In this document: one piece after another, positions 8,128 to 17,057 of the stretch
Layout: every line of letters begins with the position of its first letter
How positions within the stretch are numbered: position 1 is the first letter of the stretch
From: an uncultured Planctomycetales bacterium
GTDB taxonomy: Bacteria > Planctomycetota > Planctomycetia > Pirellulales > S012-138
Length of the DNA stretch: 64,000 bases
Assembly: GCA_937982665.1 (NCBI GenBank)
Contig: CALJLD010000060.1
Coordinates: 1 to 64,000, forward strand
Direction of reading: 5' to 3'
Position numbers and translations under genes: made by a program
Notes under the pieces: generated by a model
Database searches by the model: none
What the model was told of the DNA's origin: nothing
What the model saw: the letters and a program-made list of their open reading frames with translations, nothing else

Positions 8128-9569
8128 GCGATCCCAGTGCTTGGATAAATCTGGCCTACCTTGTCGCCGGGGCGTTGTTCATCTTCGGCCTCAAGGGGCT
8201 CACGCATCCCAAGACCGCGCGCCGCGGGAACATGCTTGGCGCGCTGGGCATGTTGGTGGCCGTCATCGCCACGTTGTGCAAAACAGAAGTTGTCAGTTTT
8301 ACGCTGATCATCGTTGGCGTTTTGATTGGGGCCGGCGTTGGCGCGTTTCTCGCTCGCTGGGTCCAAATGACCGCCATGCCGCAAATGGTGGCCTTGTTTA
8401 ATGGTCTCGGCGGAGCCGCTTCGGCGTTGGTCGCCGGTGCGGAATTGCTAAAACAGTCTGGCAAATACGCCGCGAAGAAAGCCGCCGATGCCGACTTCGC
8501 GCAAAGCGGAATGGATTTCCTCGGCGTCGATACGGCGATTGCCGGCGCGGCCTCCGGCTTGATTGGTGCGCTCACACTGACTGGCAGCTTCATCGCCTTC
8601 AGCAAACTGCAAGAGATCTGGTTCAAGAAGCCGTTCAAGATCAAGTTCCATTACGCGGTTAACGCCGGACTGATCCTGGTTGCGATCTTGCTGACCGTCT
8701 CACTCGTCCTTGATCCCGTTGGCATTGGCGGAAACCTCAGCTTCTGGGGAATCGTCGTCGCGGCAGGAGCTTTGGGCGTGTTGCTGGTTGTGCCCATTGG
8801 CGGCGCCGATATGCCGGTTGTGATCGCGCTGCTTAACTCCTATTCCGGACTGGCAGCCGCGGCGACGGGCTTTGTCCTGGAAAACAGCGTGTTGATCATT
8901 TCCGGTTCGCTCGTTGGCGCTTCCGGAGTGATCCTGACCACCATCATGTGCAAGGCGATGAACCGCTCTTTGTTCAACGTCTTGTTCGGCGTGATGGCGG
9001 CTGACGGCGAAGGTCCCTCTGACGACATCTACGAAGGCAAGGTCAAATGGACCTCGCCGGAAGAAGTTGCCATGATGTTTGAGTCTGCTCAACGCGTTGT
9101 GGTTGTTCCCGGCTATGGTCTGGCCGTCGCTCAAGCGCAACACGCGGTGCGCGAAATGGCGCAAGAACTGGAACGTCGCGGCACGGAAGTGGAATACGGC
9201 ATTCACCCCGTTGCCGGCCGCATGCCTGGCCACATGAACGTCCTGCTGGCCGAAGCCGATGTGGAGTACGACAAGCTTAAGGATCTGGATCAGATCAACC
9301 CCACGTTCCCGGAAACGGATGTGGTACTGGTGATTGGCGCCAACGACGTGGTCAACCCACTCGCCCGCACGGATCCGCAGAGCCCCATCGCCGGCATGCC
9401 GATTCTCGACGTCGACAAAGCCCGCACGGTGGTGGTCATCAAGCGTAGCCTCAGCCCTGGTTACGCCGGGATTGCCAATCCGCTCTTTGCGATGGACAAC
9501 ACGCTCATGCTCAAGGCCGACGGCAAAGCGGCCGTGGTTGACATCGTCACGGCGCTCAAGGAAAGCTAG
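8124..9569 (+). CDS. pntB: NAD(P) transhydrogenase subunit beta
   Basis: 481 aa beginning with a GTG at 8124 that overlaps the pntAB stop. The N-terminal half has about nine membrane helices (LAYLVAGALFIFGLKGLTHP is the first). The C-terminal soluble domain III binds NADP(H): VVVPGYGLAVAQAQHAVREM, GIHPVAGRMPGHMNVLLAEA and VLVIGANDVVNP are all visible. It completes a three-gene transhydrogenase operon. The end is convergent with guaA with about 100 bp between. Confidence 0.96.
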   Translation: MSDPSAWINLAYLVAGALFIFGLKGLTHPKTARRGNMLGALGMLVAVIATLCKTEVVSFTLIIVGVLIGAGVGAFLARWVQMTAMPQMVALFNGLGGAASALVAGAELLKQSGKYAAKKAADADFAQSGMDFLGVDTAIAGAASGLIGALTLTGSFIAFSKLQEIWFKKPFKIKFHYAVNAGLILVAILLTVSLVLDPVGIGGNLSFWGIVVAAGALGVLLVVPIGGADMPVVIALLNSYSGLAAAATGFVLENSVLIISGSLVGASGVILTTIMCKAMNRSLFNVLFGVMAADGEGPSDDIYEGKVKWTSPEEVAMMFESAQRVVVVPGYGLAVAQAQHAVREMAQELERRGTEVEYGIHPVAGRMPGHMNVLLAEADVEYDKLKDLDQINPTFPETDVVLVIGANDVVNPLARTDPQSPIAGMPILDVDKARTVVVIKRSLSPGYAGIANPLFAMDNTLMLKADGKAAVVDIVTALKES

Positions 9570-9673
9570 CTGCTGCCCCAAAGTCATCGCGGCCAACCGC
9601 GCAAGACCATGGGAGTACTTGCTGAGCCAAGGGCTCCGTTCCATGGCTCCAAGTCATAGAAGTCTGCAGTGCA

Positions 9674-11260
9674 TCACTCCCACTCAATCGTCGCGGGGGG
9701 CTTGCTGCTGATGTCGTAGACCACGCGGTTGACGCCGGTGACTTCGTTGATGATCCGCGTGCTGATGGTGGCCAGGACATCGTAGGGCAGGCGTGACCAG
9801 TCGCCGGTCATGAAGTCGTCCGTGTTGATGCTGCGGACCGCCACGGTGGCTTCGTACGTGCGGGCGTCGCCCATCACGCCGACCGATTGCAGCGGCAGCA
9901 GCACGGCGAACGTTTGCGACGTTTCGCGGTAGAGGTTCGCGGCTTTGATCTCTTCGATCACGATGTGATCCGCCGCGCGGAGCGTTTCCAGCTTCTCGCG
10001 TGTGATTTTGCCCAGGCAGCGGACGGCGAGACCCGGCCCTGGGAACGGGTGCCGCCAGACGATCTCCTCCGGCAAGCCCAATTGCAGACCAAGCTGACGA
10101 ACTTCGTCTTTGAACAAATCGCGCAACGGCTCAATCAATTCGAAGTCGAGCTTTTCCGGCAAGCCGCCGACGTTGTGATGCAACTTGATGGTAGCCGCCG
10201 GTCCATCCTTGGCCGCACCGCTTTCGATCACGTCCGGGTAGAGCGTGCCTTGGGCGAGGTAGTGCGCGTTTTCAATCTTGTCCGCTTCCGCCGCGAAACA
10301 ATCAATGAACTGATGTCCAATGATTCGGCGCTTTTCCTGCGGATCAACAACGCCGTCCAAGGCGTTGAGGAAGCGATCCTCAGCATCAACAACATGCAGA
10401 TCCGTCTTGAAGTGTTTGGTGAACTCGTTGATCACCAGCGTGGCCTCGTCGCGTCGCAGCAGCCCGTTGTTGACCAGGATACAGGAAAGTTGCGAGCCGA
10501 TGGCTTTGTACAAGAGCGCCGCAGTGACGGAGGAATCAACGCCGCCGGACAGCCCGCAGATCACACGGGCGTCGCCAACGCGTTCGCGGAGTTGCTTGAT
10601 GGTTTCCTCAGCGAAATCTTCCAGCCGCCAACTTCCGCTGCAGCCGCAGATCTCCAGCACAAAGTTGCTGAGCAGTCGGCGACCGATGGGCGTGTGCGTG
10701 ACTTCCGGGTGAAACTGCAAGCCGTAGAGTTTCTGGCTGCGATGTTTGACGGCCGCGACGGGGCAGGTCTTGGTCTTGGCCAGCGGGATGAAATCGTCCG
10801 ACATTCGCGCGACCTGGTCGCCGTGGCTCATCCAGACATCGGTCTCATCAGGCACGTTGGCGAAGAGCGGATCGTCTTCCGCGGAAATCTGGCAATGAGC
10901 GCGGCCAAACTCGCGGGCTTCAAAGTGCTTGACCTCGCCGCCCAGGGCTTCGCAAGCAAGTTGCAGCCCATAGCAAATGCCCAGGATGGGAATGCCCAGC
11001 GAAAAGATTTCCGGATCCGCCTTGGGAGCGCCGGCGGCGTACACACTTGCCGGACCTCCGGAGAGGATGATGCCGCGGGGAGCCAGTTCGCGAATGCGTT
11101 CGGCCGAGATATCGTGCCGGACGATCTCGCAATAAACGTTGGCTTCGCGAACGCGGCGCGCAATCAGCTGTGTGGTTTGGCTGCCGAAGTCCAGCACCAG
11201 CACGCGCTCGTCCGTCAGGGAGCGATGTTGGTCAGCGGGCCGGGCAGCTGTGGACGACAT
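9674..11260 (-). CDS. guaA: GMP synthase (glutamine-hydrolysing)
   Basis: 528 aa from the ATG at 11260. The N-terminal class I glutamine amidotransferase domain has [17 protein letters not shown], the nucleophile in GICYGLQ (Cys96) and the FHPEVTHT histidine/glutamate pair. The ATP pyrophosphatase domain has GLSGGVDSS near residue 250, and the C-terminal dimer domain ends in PPATIEWE. The enzyme converts XMP to GMP. An open frame continues upstream to 11371 but the extra 37 residues are not family-like and pass through a strong hairpin, so the shorter start is preferred. Confidence 0.96.
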   Translation of the reverse strand: MSSTAARPADQHRSLTDERVLVLDFGSQTTQLIARRVREANVYCEIVRHDISAERIRELAPRGIILSGGPASVYAAGAPKADPEIFSLGIPILGICYGLQLACEALGGEVKHFEAREFGRAHCQISAEDDPLFANVPDETDVWMSHGDQVARMSDDFIPLAKTKTCPVAAVKHRSQKLYGLQFHPEVTHTPIGRRLLSNFVLEICGCSGSWRLEDFAEETIKQLRERVGDARVICGLSGGVDSSVTAALLYKAIGSQLSCILVNNGLLRRDEATLVINEFTKHFKTDLHVVDAEDRFLNALDGVVDPQEKRRIIGHQFIDCFAAEADKIENAHYLAQGTLYPDVIESGAAKDGPAATIKLHHNVGGLPEKLDFELIEPLRDLFKDEVRQLGLQLGLPEEIVWRHPFPGPGLAVRCLGKITREKLETLRAADHIVIEEIKAANLYRETSQTFAVLLPLQSVGVMGDARTYEATVAVRSINTDDFMTGDWSRLPYDVLATISTRIINEVTGVNRVVYDISSKPPATIEWE

Positions 11261-11317
11261 GCGGATGTTCAGGTGAGATGTGCGTGAAGTGAAGATTTCC
11301 GATTCAGGCAGGCCTGA

Positions 11318-11356
11318 AAAACAGAACCGCCCGTCGACGAGTGCGACAACGGGCGG
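11318..11356 (-). promoter_or_regulatory. Terminator-like hairpin in the guaA leader (possible attenuator)
   Basis: An 8-bp perfect stem, CCGCCCGT (11327-11334) against ACGGGCGG (11349-11356), with a 14-nt loop. In the minus-strand transcript the stem is followed by TTCTGTTTTTC. It lies about 60 bp before the guaA start codon and after the terminator of the preceding gene. It may be an attenuator acting on guaA; no known purine riboswitch core was recognised. Confidence 0.45.
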
Positions 11357-11565
11357 GCGGAAACTCACCAATATAGGAATTTGGGTAGGTTTCGCCAGTG
11401 GCGGCCAATTGAGGATCTGCGATTGCGGAGCGATCAGCGGCTAAAGTCCGCAGCGGGCGGGACTTAGGAACTCTTGTGATTGGGAGGACTTGGGCGAAAG
11501 CGGTGGTCCGCGATTCCGCAGCATACGTTGGGTTTGCTCGCATAGGGCATTCGTTTCTTCGCGAC

Positions 11566-11602
11566 GAAAGAAAGACGCCCCGGCCAAAATGACCGAAGCG
11601 CC
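11566..11602 (-). terminator. Rho-independent terminator after the secreted hypothetical gene
   Basis: In the minus-strand RNA, a 13-bp stem (11590-11602 with 11574-11586, allowing G-U pairs) with a 3-nt loop is followed by UUUCUUUC. On the plus strand the G-U pairs become A-C mismatches, so the structure is strand specific. It lies about 55 bp after the stop of the gene at 11657-12175. Confidence 0.75.
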
Positions 11603-11656
11603 TCCAACGGTGCACCAAAGTGTGCCGCTGCAAAGTTCGTTTGTTGTTGTGTTGAC

Positions 11657-12175
11657 TTAGCGGTCGCCGAGCTCGAACAGTTTCTTGACGCTATCGACGA
11701 TCTGGCCGATTTGGTCTGTCAGCACTTCAGCGGCATGTGCGGCTGGGGATTCTGTTTCTTGCGGTTGCGCTTTGCCGGTTGGCCAGCATCCTTCGGTGCG
11801 AGACCCGGGCATGCTTCCTCTGCGGGGGAACATGATCCAGCGGCCCGGCCCAATGACTTGGCGATGCGGCTTTCCAAGGGAATTCCAGGTGCAGCCGCGA
11901 ATGAGGTATGCACTTCCGCGCGAGTCATAAAAGACCTCTTTGAAGGTGCGGAAGGAGCCGGGGTACACGGAGATGTTGTGGCGACCGCAGGCGCATCTCA
12001 TGCTGGTTGGCTGTCCTGGGGTTTGGGGCAGTATGCCGCGGACAGGGTTACTGGAAGCAGTGACCACAGGGTTGCCGCCCTGCTCGCTCTGCTGTGCGTT
12101 CGCCGCCGCAGAAGCAGCCAGGACGACACAAGCGGCCAAGGCGAAACCAAACAAGTGAGTGATTCGAGTGTTCAT
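11657..12175 (-). CDS. Secreted hypothetical protein with paired cysteines
   Basis: 172 aa. A signal peptide is clear: MNTR followed by a hydrophobic stretch and AANA-QQ as the cleavage site near residue 27. The mature part has four cysteines (CACG, GC, GC), one short aromatic/basic core around VYPGSFRTFKEVFYDSRGS, and a C-terminal amphipathic stretch LTDQIGQIVDSVKKLFEL. I do not recognise the family. The gene stands alone with its own terminator downstream. It is probably periplasmic or surface exposed. Confidence 0.7.
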   Translation of the reverse strand: MNTRITHLFGFALAACVVLAASAAANAQQSEQGGNPVVTASSNPVRGILPQTPGQPTSMRCACGRHNISVYPGSFRTFKEVFYDSRGSAYLIRGCTWNSLGKPHRQVIGPGRWIMFPRRGSMPGSRTEGCWPTGKAQPQETESPAAHAAEVLTDQIGQIVDSVKKLFELGDR

Positions 12176-12705
12176 ATTGTTCCCCTTTGGTTGGGCATTG
12201 CGGTTTGGGGTTTGAGATTTGGCTTTGAGATCGGGCCGCGTGCGATGTCGCGGTCCTCACAAGCAGTTACCGTTGGGGAGAAACGCGAGGGGACAAGAAA
12301 CCCTCAAAAAAGCATCGCCTGATTCTGTCCCCGGCCGCCGTGTTCTCGTCGATGTCGACGGATTCTTGACGGCCGTGACCGGCGAACCGCTAAGCCCTAA
12401 GTATCTGGTTGCCCATCTGCGCGAACGCTACCTGCGGCAGGGGGAAGAAATCAGCGCACAATAGCGGGCTGGCAACAGAAAGGGGCGAGCGCGAAGCCTG
12501 CCTCCGCGAGCTTTCCGTTCTCATGTGAAGCAGGGCGCGCGACGGACCATCGACTCCGCGCCAATTCGCTGCGTCAATCGCCAACGATTCCGCGTGCGGC
12601 TAACGCCGTAACCAGGAACGAAACAATCACGACCAGCATGATTCCAATAAATGTGTGCATGGCGAGAACAAGCGCGAGCAATAGCCGCCCAAACGGAGGA
12701 AATAT
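12176..12705. other. Gene-poor stretch with a possible coding remnant
   Basis: 530 bp between the secreted protein gene and the histidine phosphatase gene. The plus-strand frame ending at a TAG at 12462-12464 has about 40 codons before the stop with codon use like the neighbouring genes, but no good start or ribosome binding site. It could be a small gene starting at 12219 or the end of a decayed one. A minus-strand frame ending at 12574 encodes a short hydrophobic peptide (MHTFIGIMLVVIVSFLVTA) without a ribosome binding site. Confidence 0.35.
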
Positions 12706-13518
12706 GTGATTGGCATTCCGGCGAGTGGTCCGGGGTTTTCCCTGGACTGTTGGCCAGATATGGTACGAACGATCGCCCAAGGCATCAATGCCGGGCGACG
12801 AATGCCGCAGGTCACCGGCCTGTGGCCAACCATCAACGCCTTCTTCAATCCGTTTTCTAGAATGTATCCATTGCCGAACGATCCTGAATTTTGCCACCTG
12901 TACTTGATTCGGCACGGAGCTACGGCGAATAACGAACTCAACCCGCCACGCATTCAAGGTCAAAGTTCCAACGACGGGCTTTCCGCAACAGGCAAACGTC
13001 AGGCCGCCGCGACTGCCGATTTGCTGTCGGCATTTCCCATCGCCGCGGTTTTTTCTAGTCCGTTGGTGAGGGCGAGCGAAACGGCCGAAGCTATCGCCGC
13101 GCCGCACAGGCTGAGCGTGCAACACGTCGCTGGCCTGGCCGAGTGCGATACAGGCGACTGGAGCGGCATGACCTGGCCGGAGATTGAAGCTCAGCAACCT
13201 GAGCGGTACCGCCAGTTTCAAGACGATCCCGCGACGCACGGTTACGCCGGCGGCGAGAACCTCCGCGAACTTGTGGAGCGAGTTGCCCCGGCAATCGCGG
13301 AGATCACAACTGCCAACGCCGGCAAGACCATCGTGGCCGTGGCGCACAACGTCGTCAATCGCGCGTACATCGCGTCGTTGCTGGACATCCCTCCCGCCCG
13401 CGGCCGCAGCGTGTATCAAGACAACTGCGGGATCAATATCATTCGCTGCAAGCCCAACGGCCGGGCCAAAGTGTTGATGGTCAATTCCGCGCTGCACGTG
13501 GGGGAGAGAAGAGGCTAG
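12706..13518 (+). CDS. Histidine phosphatase family protein
   Basis: 270 aa from a GTG at 12706, which has a near-perfect ribosome binding site (GGAGG, six bases upstream). The catalytic RHG lies at residues 69-71 (LYLIRHGATANN), the acid residue is in ECDTGDWSG and the second histidine in VAVAHNVVNRAYI. The family includes phosphoglycerate mutase-like phosphatases and alpha-ribazole phosphatase; the substrate cannot be told from sequence. The usual family start would be near the ATG at 12862, so the GTG start adds a 52-residue N-terminal extension. The ribosome binding site supports the long form, but the short form remains possible. Confidence 0.85.
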   Translation: MIGIPASGPGFSLDCWPDMVRTIAQGINAGRRMPQVTGLWPTINAFFNPFSRMYPLPNDPEFCHLYLIRHGATANNELNPPRIQGQSSNDGLSATGKRQAAATADLLSAFPIAAVFSSPLVRASETAEAIAAPHRLSVQHVAGLAECDTGDWSGMTWPEIEAQQPERYRQFQDDPATHGYAGGENLRELVERVAPAIAEITTANAGKTIVAVAHNVVNRAYIASLLDIPPARGRSVYQDNCGINIIRCKPNGRAKVLMVNSALHVGERRG

Positions 13519-14058
13519 AGACTGGAGGCTAGGGTGAGGGAGGTGTACCGCCTGCTCCGCTCAAGTTTGGGCTGCCCGCTAGCGCGCGTATGACAAAAGC
13601 TCTTTGCTGGGCACGCCCCCCGCATCATGCGATTGCGTATCACAATCATGCGCATCACATCCCGCAACTTCGCGCCACGATCCCCTGTTGTACTCCACTC
13701 CTCGTCCGTGGGGAGCGATTGGCCAACCCTGCAACGGTTGTGTAGCGGTTCACCCGCCATCAGCGCAATTGCTTCTTCACCGATGTGCCGTTTTGGTGCG
13801 CGAGAAGACTGTGTTTGGGCCAGCCCGCACACTGTGCTCGTCGGCTGGTGCGACACGGAGATACTCAAATCAGACGGCTGAAAAGACGGATTAGCACAAG
13901 AACTCAACATGCCCTGAGTTTGTTGAAAACCAATCCCCTCATCGCGATGATACACTAGAGCGGTACAACACGCTGGCGCTTCATTCACTGCGAAAAAAGA
14001 ACGGCCCACCTTTGCGAATGGGAATACGACATAAACAAACGTCTGCAAGAGTTCCTCG
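13519..14058. other. Gene-free stretch before the polysaccharide lyase gene
   Basis: 540 bp. A minus-strand frame (13515-14072) is open but has no recognisable protein features and overlaps the start of the lyase gene. Around 13620-13665 there are several close copies of a GCGCATCA/ATCATGCG-type word, giving a locally repetitive stretch. The plus-strand promoter of the lyase gene is presumably in the last 100 bp. Confidence 0.4.
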
Positions 14059-15318
14059 ATGAAGTGGATCATGATTCGATCTCATCACCGCCGCCGAACA
14101 GGCATTCCAAGCGCCAGTCTTCTGGTCGTTGGCATCACCTGGGCCTTGCTGTGTTGCCAATCGGCGATTGGCCAGGTTACTTACCAACAGGTTGCGGAAA
14201 TCGAACGGCCGCGGATTCTCGCTAAGGCCAAAGAATATCTGCAGGCGGAGCCGCGCACGGTCACCGCCGATATCTGCGAACGCAGCGCTGGCGGTCCGCA
14301 CGACTTCTATTCCGAAGGCGACTATTGGTGGCCGAACCCCGATGATCCAGAAGGGCCATACATTCGCCGTGATGGCGAATCAAACCCCGATAACTTCATC
14401 GCGCACCGGCAATCCATGATTCGCTTGAGCGAAATCATGGGCACGCTGACGTCCGCCTATTTGCTCACCAAGGACGAAGAATATGCCGAGGCGGCTGTCA
14501 TGCACTTGAATGCGTGGTTTGTTGAAACGGAAACATTGATGAACCCGCACTTGCTCTACGCCCAGGCCATCAAAGGTCGGCACACCGGGCGTGGGATTGG
14601 CGTGATCGATACCCTGCACCTGACGGAGGTGGCGCTTGCGGCCAAGGTGCTGGAGCGGAGCGAGTCATTTGCGGACGAGGACCAGGCGGCTGTTCGGACC
14701 TGGTTCCGCCGATACCTGGATTGGCTGACAACGCATCCCTACGGATTGACCGAGAAGGCGGAAGACAACAACCACGGAGTCTGCTGGTCCATGCAGGCGG
14801 CCGCGTTCGCCACGTTGGTTGATGACCAGGAGTTGCTGACATGGATCCGTAAGAACTTCCAGTCAAACTTTCTGGTCAATCAAATGGCCAAAGACGGCAG
14901 CTTCCCCAACGAACTTGGCCGCACCAAGCCGTATGGTTATTCGTTGTTCGTTATCGATGCCATGGCCGGCGTCGCGCAAATTGCCTCCGACGAAGGCGAT
15001 AACCTCTGGGAATATAAAGCGGAGTCCGGCCAGAGTATGCGGATTGGGTTGAACTACATCACCCCCTACGTTCGCGATAAGTCCAGTTGGCCGCTCAAGC
15101 CGGATGTGGCCTACTTTGACGAATGGCCAGTGCGGCACCCATGCCTGATCCTGGCGGCGATCCACTTTCAGGATCCAACATTGCTGGAAACGTGGAAAGA
15201 GTTGGAAGCAGACCCGACAACATACGAAGTTCTTCGCAATTTGCCGCTGCGGCACCCCTTGGTTTGGCTGGCAGCAAAGCAAGATCCCGCGGCCGATTCC
15301 CCCAAAAAACAACCATGA
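14059..15318 (+). CDS. Secreted alginate-lyase-family polysaccharide lyase
   Basis: 419 aa. The N-terminus has a signal peptide (residues 1-39, ending in AIGQ). The body matches the alginate lyase alpha/alpha-barrel family (PL5 and relatives): GDYWWPNPDDPEGPYIRRDG, NPHLLYAQAIKGRHTGRGIG, EDNNHGVCWSMQAAAFATL containing the Asn-His pair of the active site, and RTKPYGYSLFVIDAMAGVA with a tyrosine in the catalytic region. It probably cleaves a uronic-acid-rich polysaccharide in the periplasm or outside. It is not next to other carbohydrate-use genes, so the natural substrate (alginate, glucuronan or other) is unresolved. Confidence 0.85.
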   Translation: MKWIMIRSHHRRRTGIPSASLLVVGITWALLCCQSAIGQVTYQQVAEIERPRILAKAKEYLQAEPRTVTADICERSAGGPHDFYSEGDYWWPNPDDPEGPYIRRDGESNPDNFIAHRQSMIRLSEIMGTLTSAYLLTKDEEYAEAAVMHLNAWFVETETLMNPHLLYAQAIKGRHTGRGIGVIDTLHLTEVALAAKVLERSESFADEDQAAVRTWFRRYLDWLTTHPYGLTEKAEDNNHGVCWSMQAAAFATLVDDQELLTWIRKNFQSNFLVNQMAKDGSFPNELGRTKPYGYSLFVIDAMAGVAQIASDEGDNLWEYKAESGQSMRIGLNYITPYVRDKSSWPLKPDVAYFDEWPVRHPCLILAAIHFQDPTLLETWKELEADPTTYEVLRNLPLRHPLVWLAAKQDPAADSPKKQP

Positions 15319-15487
15319 TTTGAATGGATCGACACGATCATCCTGTCAATGATTGAGCGATCAAGCACTGACTCGGGTGTGTAAGAATCGGCTTTTCTGT
15401 TTGTATCGGGCGTGGGAGAATGAGCGTGTAAGAACGACAGTTATCAAACTCGCCCTGATCAAAACGACACCCAACTCATCGACACGC

Positions 15488-15820
15488 ATGATCGCCCCTG
15501 TTCCCACTGCACCGGAATTTCAGCCGGGCGATTTGGTGAAGCACCGCCGCTACCAGTACCGCGGCGTGATCGTGCAGTGTGATCCGGAATGCCTGGCTTC
15601 CGAGTCTTGGTATCGCAAGAACAAGACGCAGCCGCCGCGCAACCAACCTTGGTATCACATCCTGGTCGATTCTCAGGCGTTGACGACCTACGCCGCGCAA
15701 ACCAGCCTTGAGGCGGATGATGTGTTCCTGCCTATCACGCACCCGCTGGTTGAAGTCTTCTTCACAAAGTTCACCGGCTGCGGCTACCAACGCAATGACG
15801 TGCCATGGCTTGGAGAGTAG
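15488..15820 (+). CDS. hspQ: HspQ/YccV-like hemimethylated-DNA-binding domain protein
   Basis: 110 aa from the ATG at 15488. The sequence FQPGDLVKHRRYQYRGVIVQCDPEC, QPPRNQPWYHILVDSQ and TTYAAQTSLE is the YccV/HspQ domain. In E. coli HspQ is a heat-shock protein that acts as specificity factor for Lon protease and was first described as a hemimethylated-DNA binder. A longer frame exists back to 15353 but the extra residues are unlike the family. The C-terminus has about 20 residues beyond the domain (EVFFTKFTGCGYQRNDVPWL). Confidence 0.85.
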   Translation: MIAPVPTAPEFQPGDLVKHRRYQYRGVIVQCDPECLASESWYRKNKTQPPRNQPWYHILVDSQALTTYAAQTSLEADDVFLPITHPLVEVFFTKFTGCGYQRNDVPWLGE

Positions 15821-15899
15821 CGGCATCGAGAGTAGTGACTGGTCAATGACCAGACAACAGCCGGAATCTCAGGCGTCAAAGATCTCAAACGACTTTATC

Positions 15900-16994
15900 T
15901 CAGGCGGCCTTGCGTCCGAACAGGCTCTTGATGCGGGACTTGATTCCAATCAGCAGTCCTTGCTGACCTGAAGCGTTGCTGGCCGCTTCCTGTCCCTCTG
16001 CTGGCTCTGGCTTCTCCGGCACATTGACTTGTTCAACTTCAAAGTCGTCGACCGGCAGCAACCGCGGGTTCAGCCACGTCTGCATACCATCGACAAATTG
16101 AACGTCACCGTATGGCGTCTTGGTCAAAGATCCGCAGGGATAAGCCCTGAGGCATTTCCAGCCAAGCTTACTGAGAATTTGATACAGCTCGTATTCGATT
16201 TCGCGCGAATGCGTGCCAATGTGCAAACGCTTGACTCGAGCACATAGTTCATCGACGGCACCGGCGACAATTTTGACTTCCTCGCCTTGTACATCCATGT
16301 CCAGCAGGTCGATCACCTCAAAGTCCCGCAACACGCTGTTGGCAGCCATCTGGCGAACTTCCACGGCTTTCCAACCCGTGGCGAAGGTCTTCACTCGGTG
16401 CCCTTCATAAAGTTCGGATTCGGCCGACTGCGTGGCATGCGTCTGGCCAGCGGAATGCTTGCCGCGCACATCTTGGCTGGCAACCACTTCATAGTCTTTG
16501 GCTTTGGCCTGACCGTACCATGCGGCCGGGTTGTTGCCTTCGCTTCCATCTGGCATGGCAACATAAAAGTCCACGGAGCCATCTTTATCGCTAACCGCGG
16601 CCTCGTAGAGGTGGAACTCATCGTCGCGCAAGCCGTTGTTGGCCGCGTGCTGCTTGAGCCATTTGACATGGACGGGCTCAGCCTCGGCGAAGCCAATGAA
16701 GATGTCCTTGATGCCTGCCTGCCGCGCCGCAAGCGCTCCACGAACGCCCCAACGACCGTAACCGGCGCCCAACTCTACCATTACGAACCGGTCCTTGGCA
16801 TAGTCCGCGGACTCCAGAATGTCGATCCACTCCAGGTAGTCTTCGTCCACAGGCGGCATCTGTTCGACCAGCCCTGGATTGGAAAAGCAACCAAACTCCA
16901 TGCTTGTGCGGACTCCGATAAAGTCCGTGTGCATGCCATCTGGATCAGCCTGACGCTGGGCGGAGAACTTATCGAAAATGGAGTTTTTTGACAT
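15900..16994 (-). CDS. FkbM-family SAM-dependent methyltransferase
   Basis: 364 aa. The SAM-binding glycine loop is VELGAGYGRWG near residue 75, and the FkbM-type second motif is LDMDVQGEEVKIV. After the methyltransferase domain there is a Pro/Glu-rich linker and a basic C-terminus (IKSRIKSLFGRKAA). AGGAAG precedes the ATG. It lies at the downstream end of the glycan cluster next to a glycosyltransferase, so O-methylation of a cell-surface sugar is likely; the acceptor is unknown. Confidence 0.8.
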   Translation of the reverse strand: MSKNSIFDKFSAQRQADPDGMHTDFIGVRTSMEFGCFSNPGLVEQMPPVDEDYLEWIDILESADYAKDRFVMVELGAGYGRWGVRGALAARQAGIKDIFIGFAEAEPVHVKWLKQHAANNGLRDDEFHLYEAAVSDKDGSVDFYVAMPDGSEGNNPAAWYGQAKAKDYEVVASQDVRGKHSAGQTHATQSAESELYEGHRVKTFATGWKAVEVRQMAANSVLRDFEVIDLLDMDVQGEEVKIVAGAVDELCARVKRLHIGTHSREIEYELYQILSKLGWKCLRAYPCGSLTKTPYGDVQFVDGMQTWLNPRLLPVDDFEVEQVNVPEKPEPAEGQEAASNASGQQGLLIGIKSRIKSLFGRKAA

Positions 16995-17057
16995 GGCTTG
17001 CTTCCTGAACTTTGTGGGTCATATGTTCGCGTGAGATTGAAAGTGGCAGTGCTCCAA

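Larger units (their letters stand above)
11261..11656. other. guaA leader region with two hairpins
   Basis: Nearly 400 bp between guaA and the upstream secreted-protein gene, both minus strand. It contains the terminator of the upstream gene (11566-11602) and a second hairpin close to guaA (11318-11356). No coding frame is convincing; the frame 11304-11633 (minus) overlaps both hairpins and is not protein-like. Confidence 0.5.

Noticed and set aside
8700..9644. 314-aa open frame on the minus strand opposite pntB
   Set aside because: Antisense shadow of pntB with no ribosome binding site and no protein-like composition.
11304..11633. 109-aa minus-strand frame in the guaA leader
   Set aside because: It runs through two clear hairpins, one a strong terminator, and the peptide is Arg-rich without features.
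12574..13497. 307-aa open frame on the minus strand opposite the histidine phosphatase
   Set aside because: Mostly antisense shadow. Only the last 28 residues look like a membrane helix, but they have no ribosome binding site.
13515..14072. 185-aa minus-strand frame before the polysaccharide lyase gene
   Set aside because: No ribosome binding site, no domain, odd composition rich in Arg/Cys/Ser, and it overlaps the start of a better-supported gene.
15839..15853. Short palindrome (7-bp arms) after the HspQ-like gene as a terminator
   Set aside because: No T-run follows on either strand, so there is no support for termination; it may be chance.
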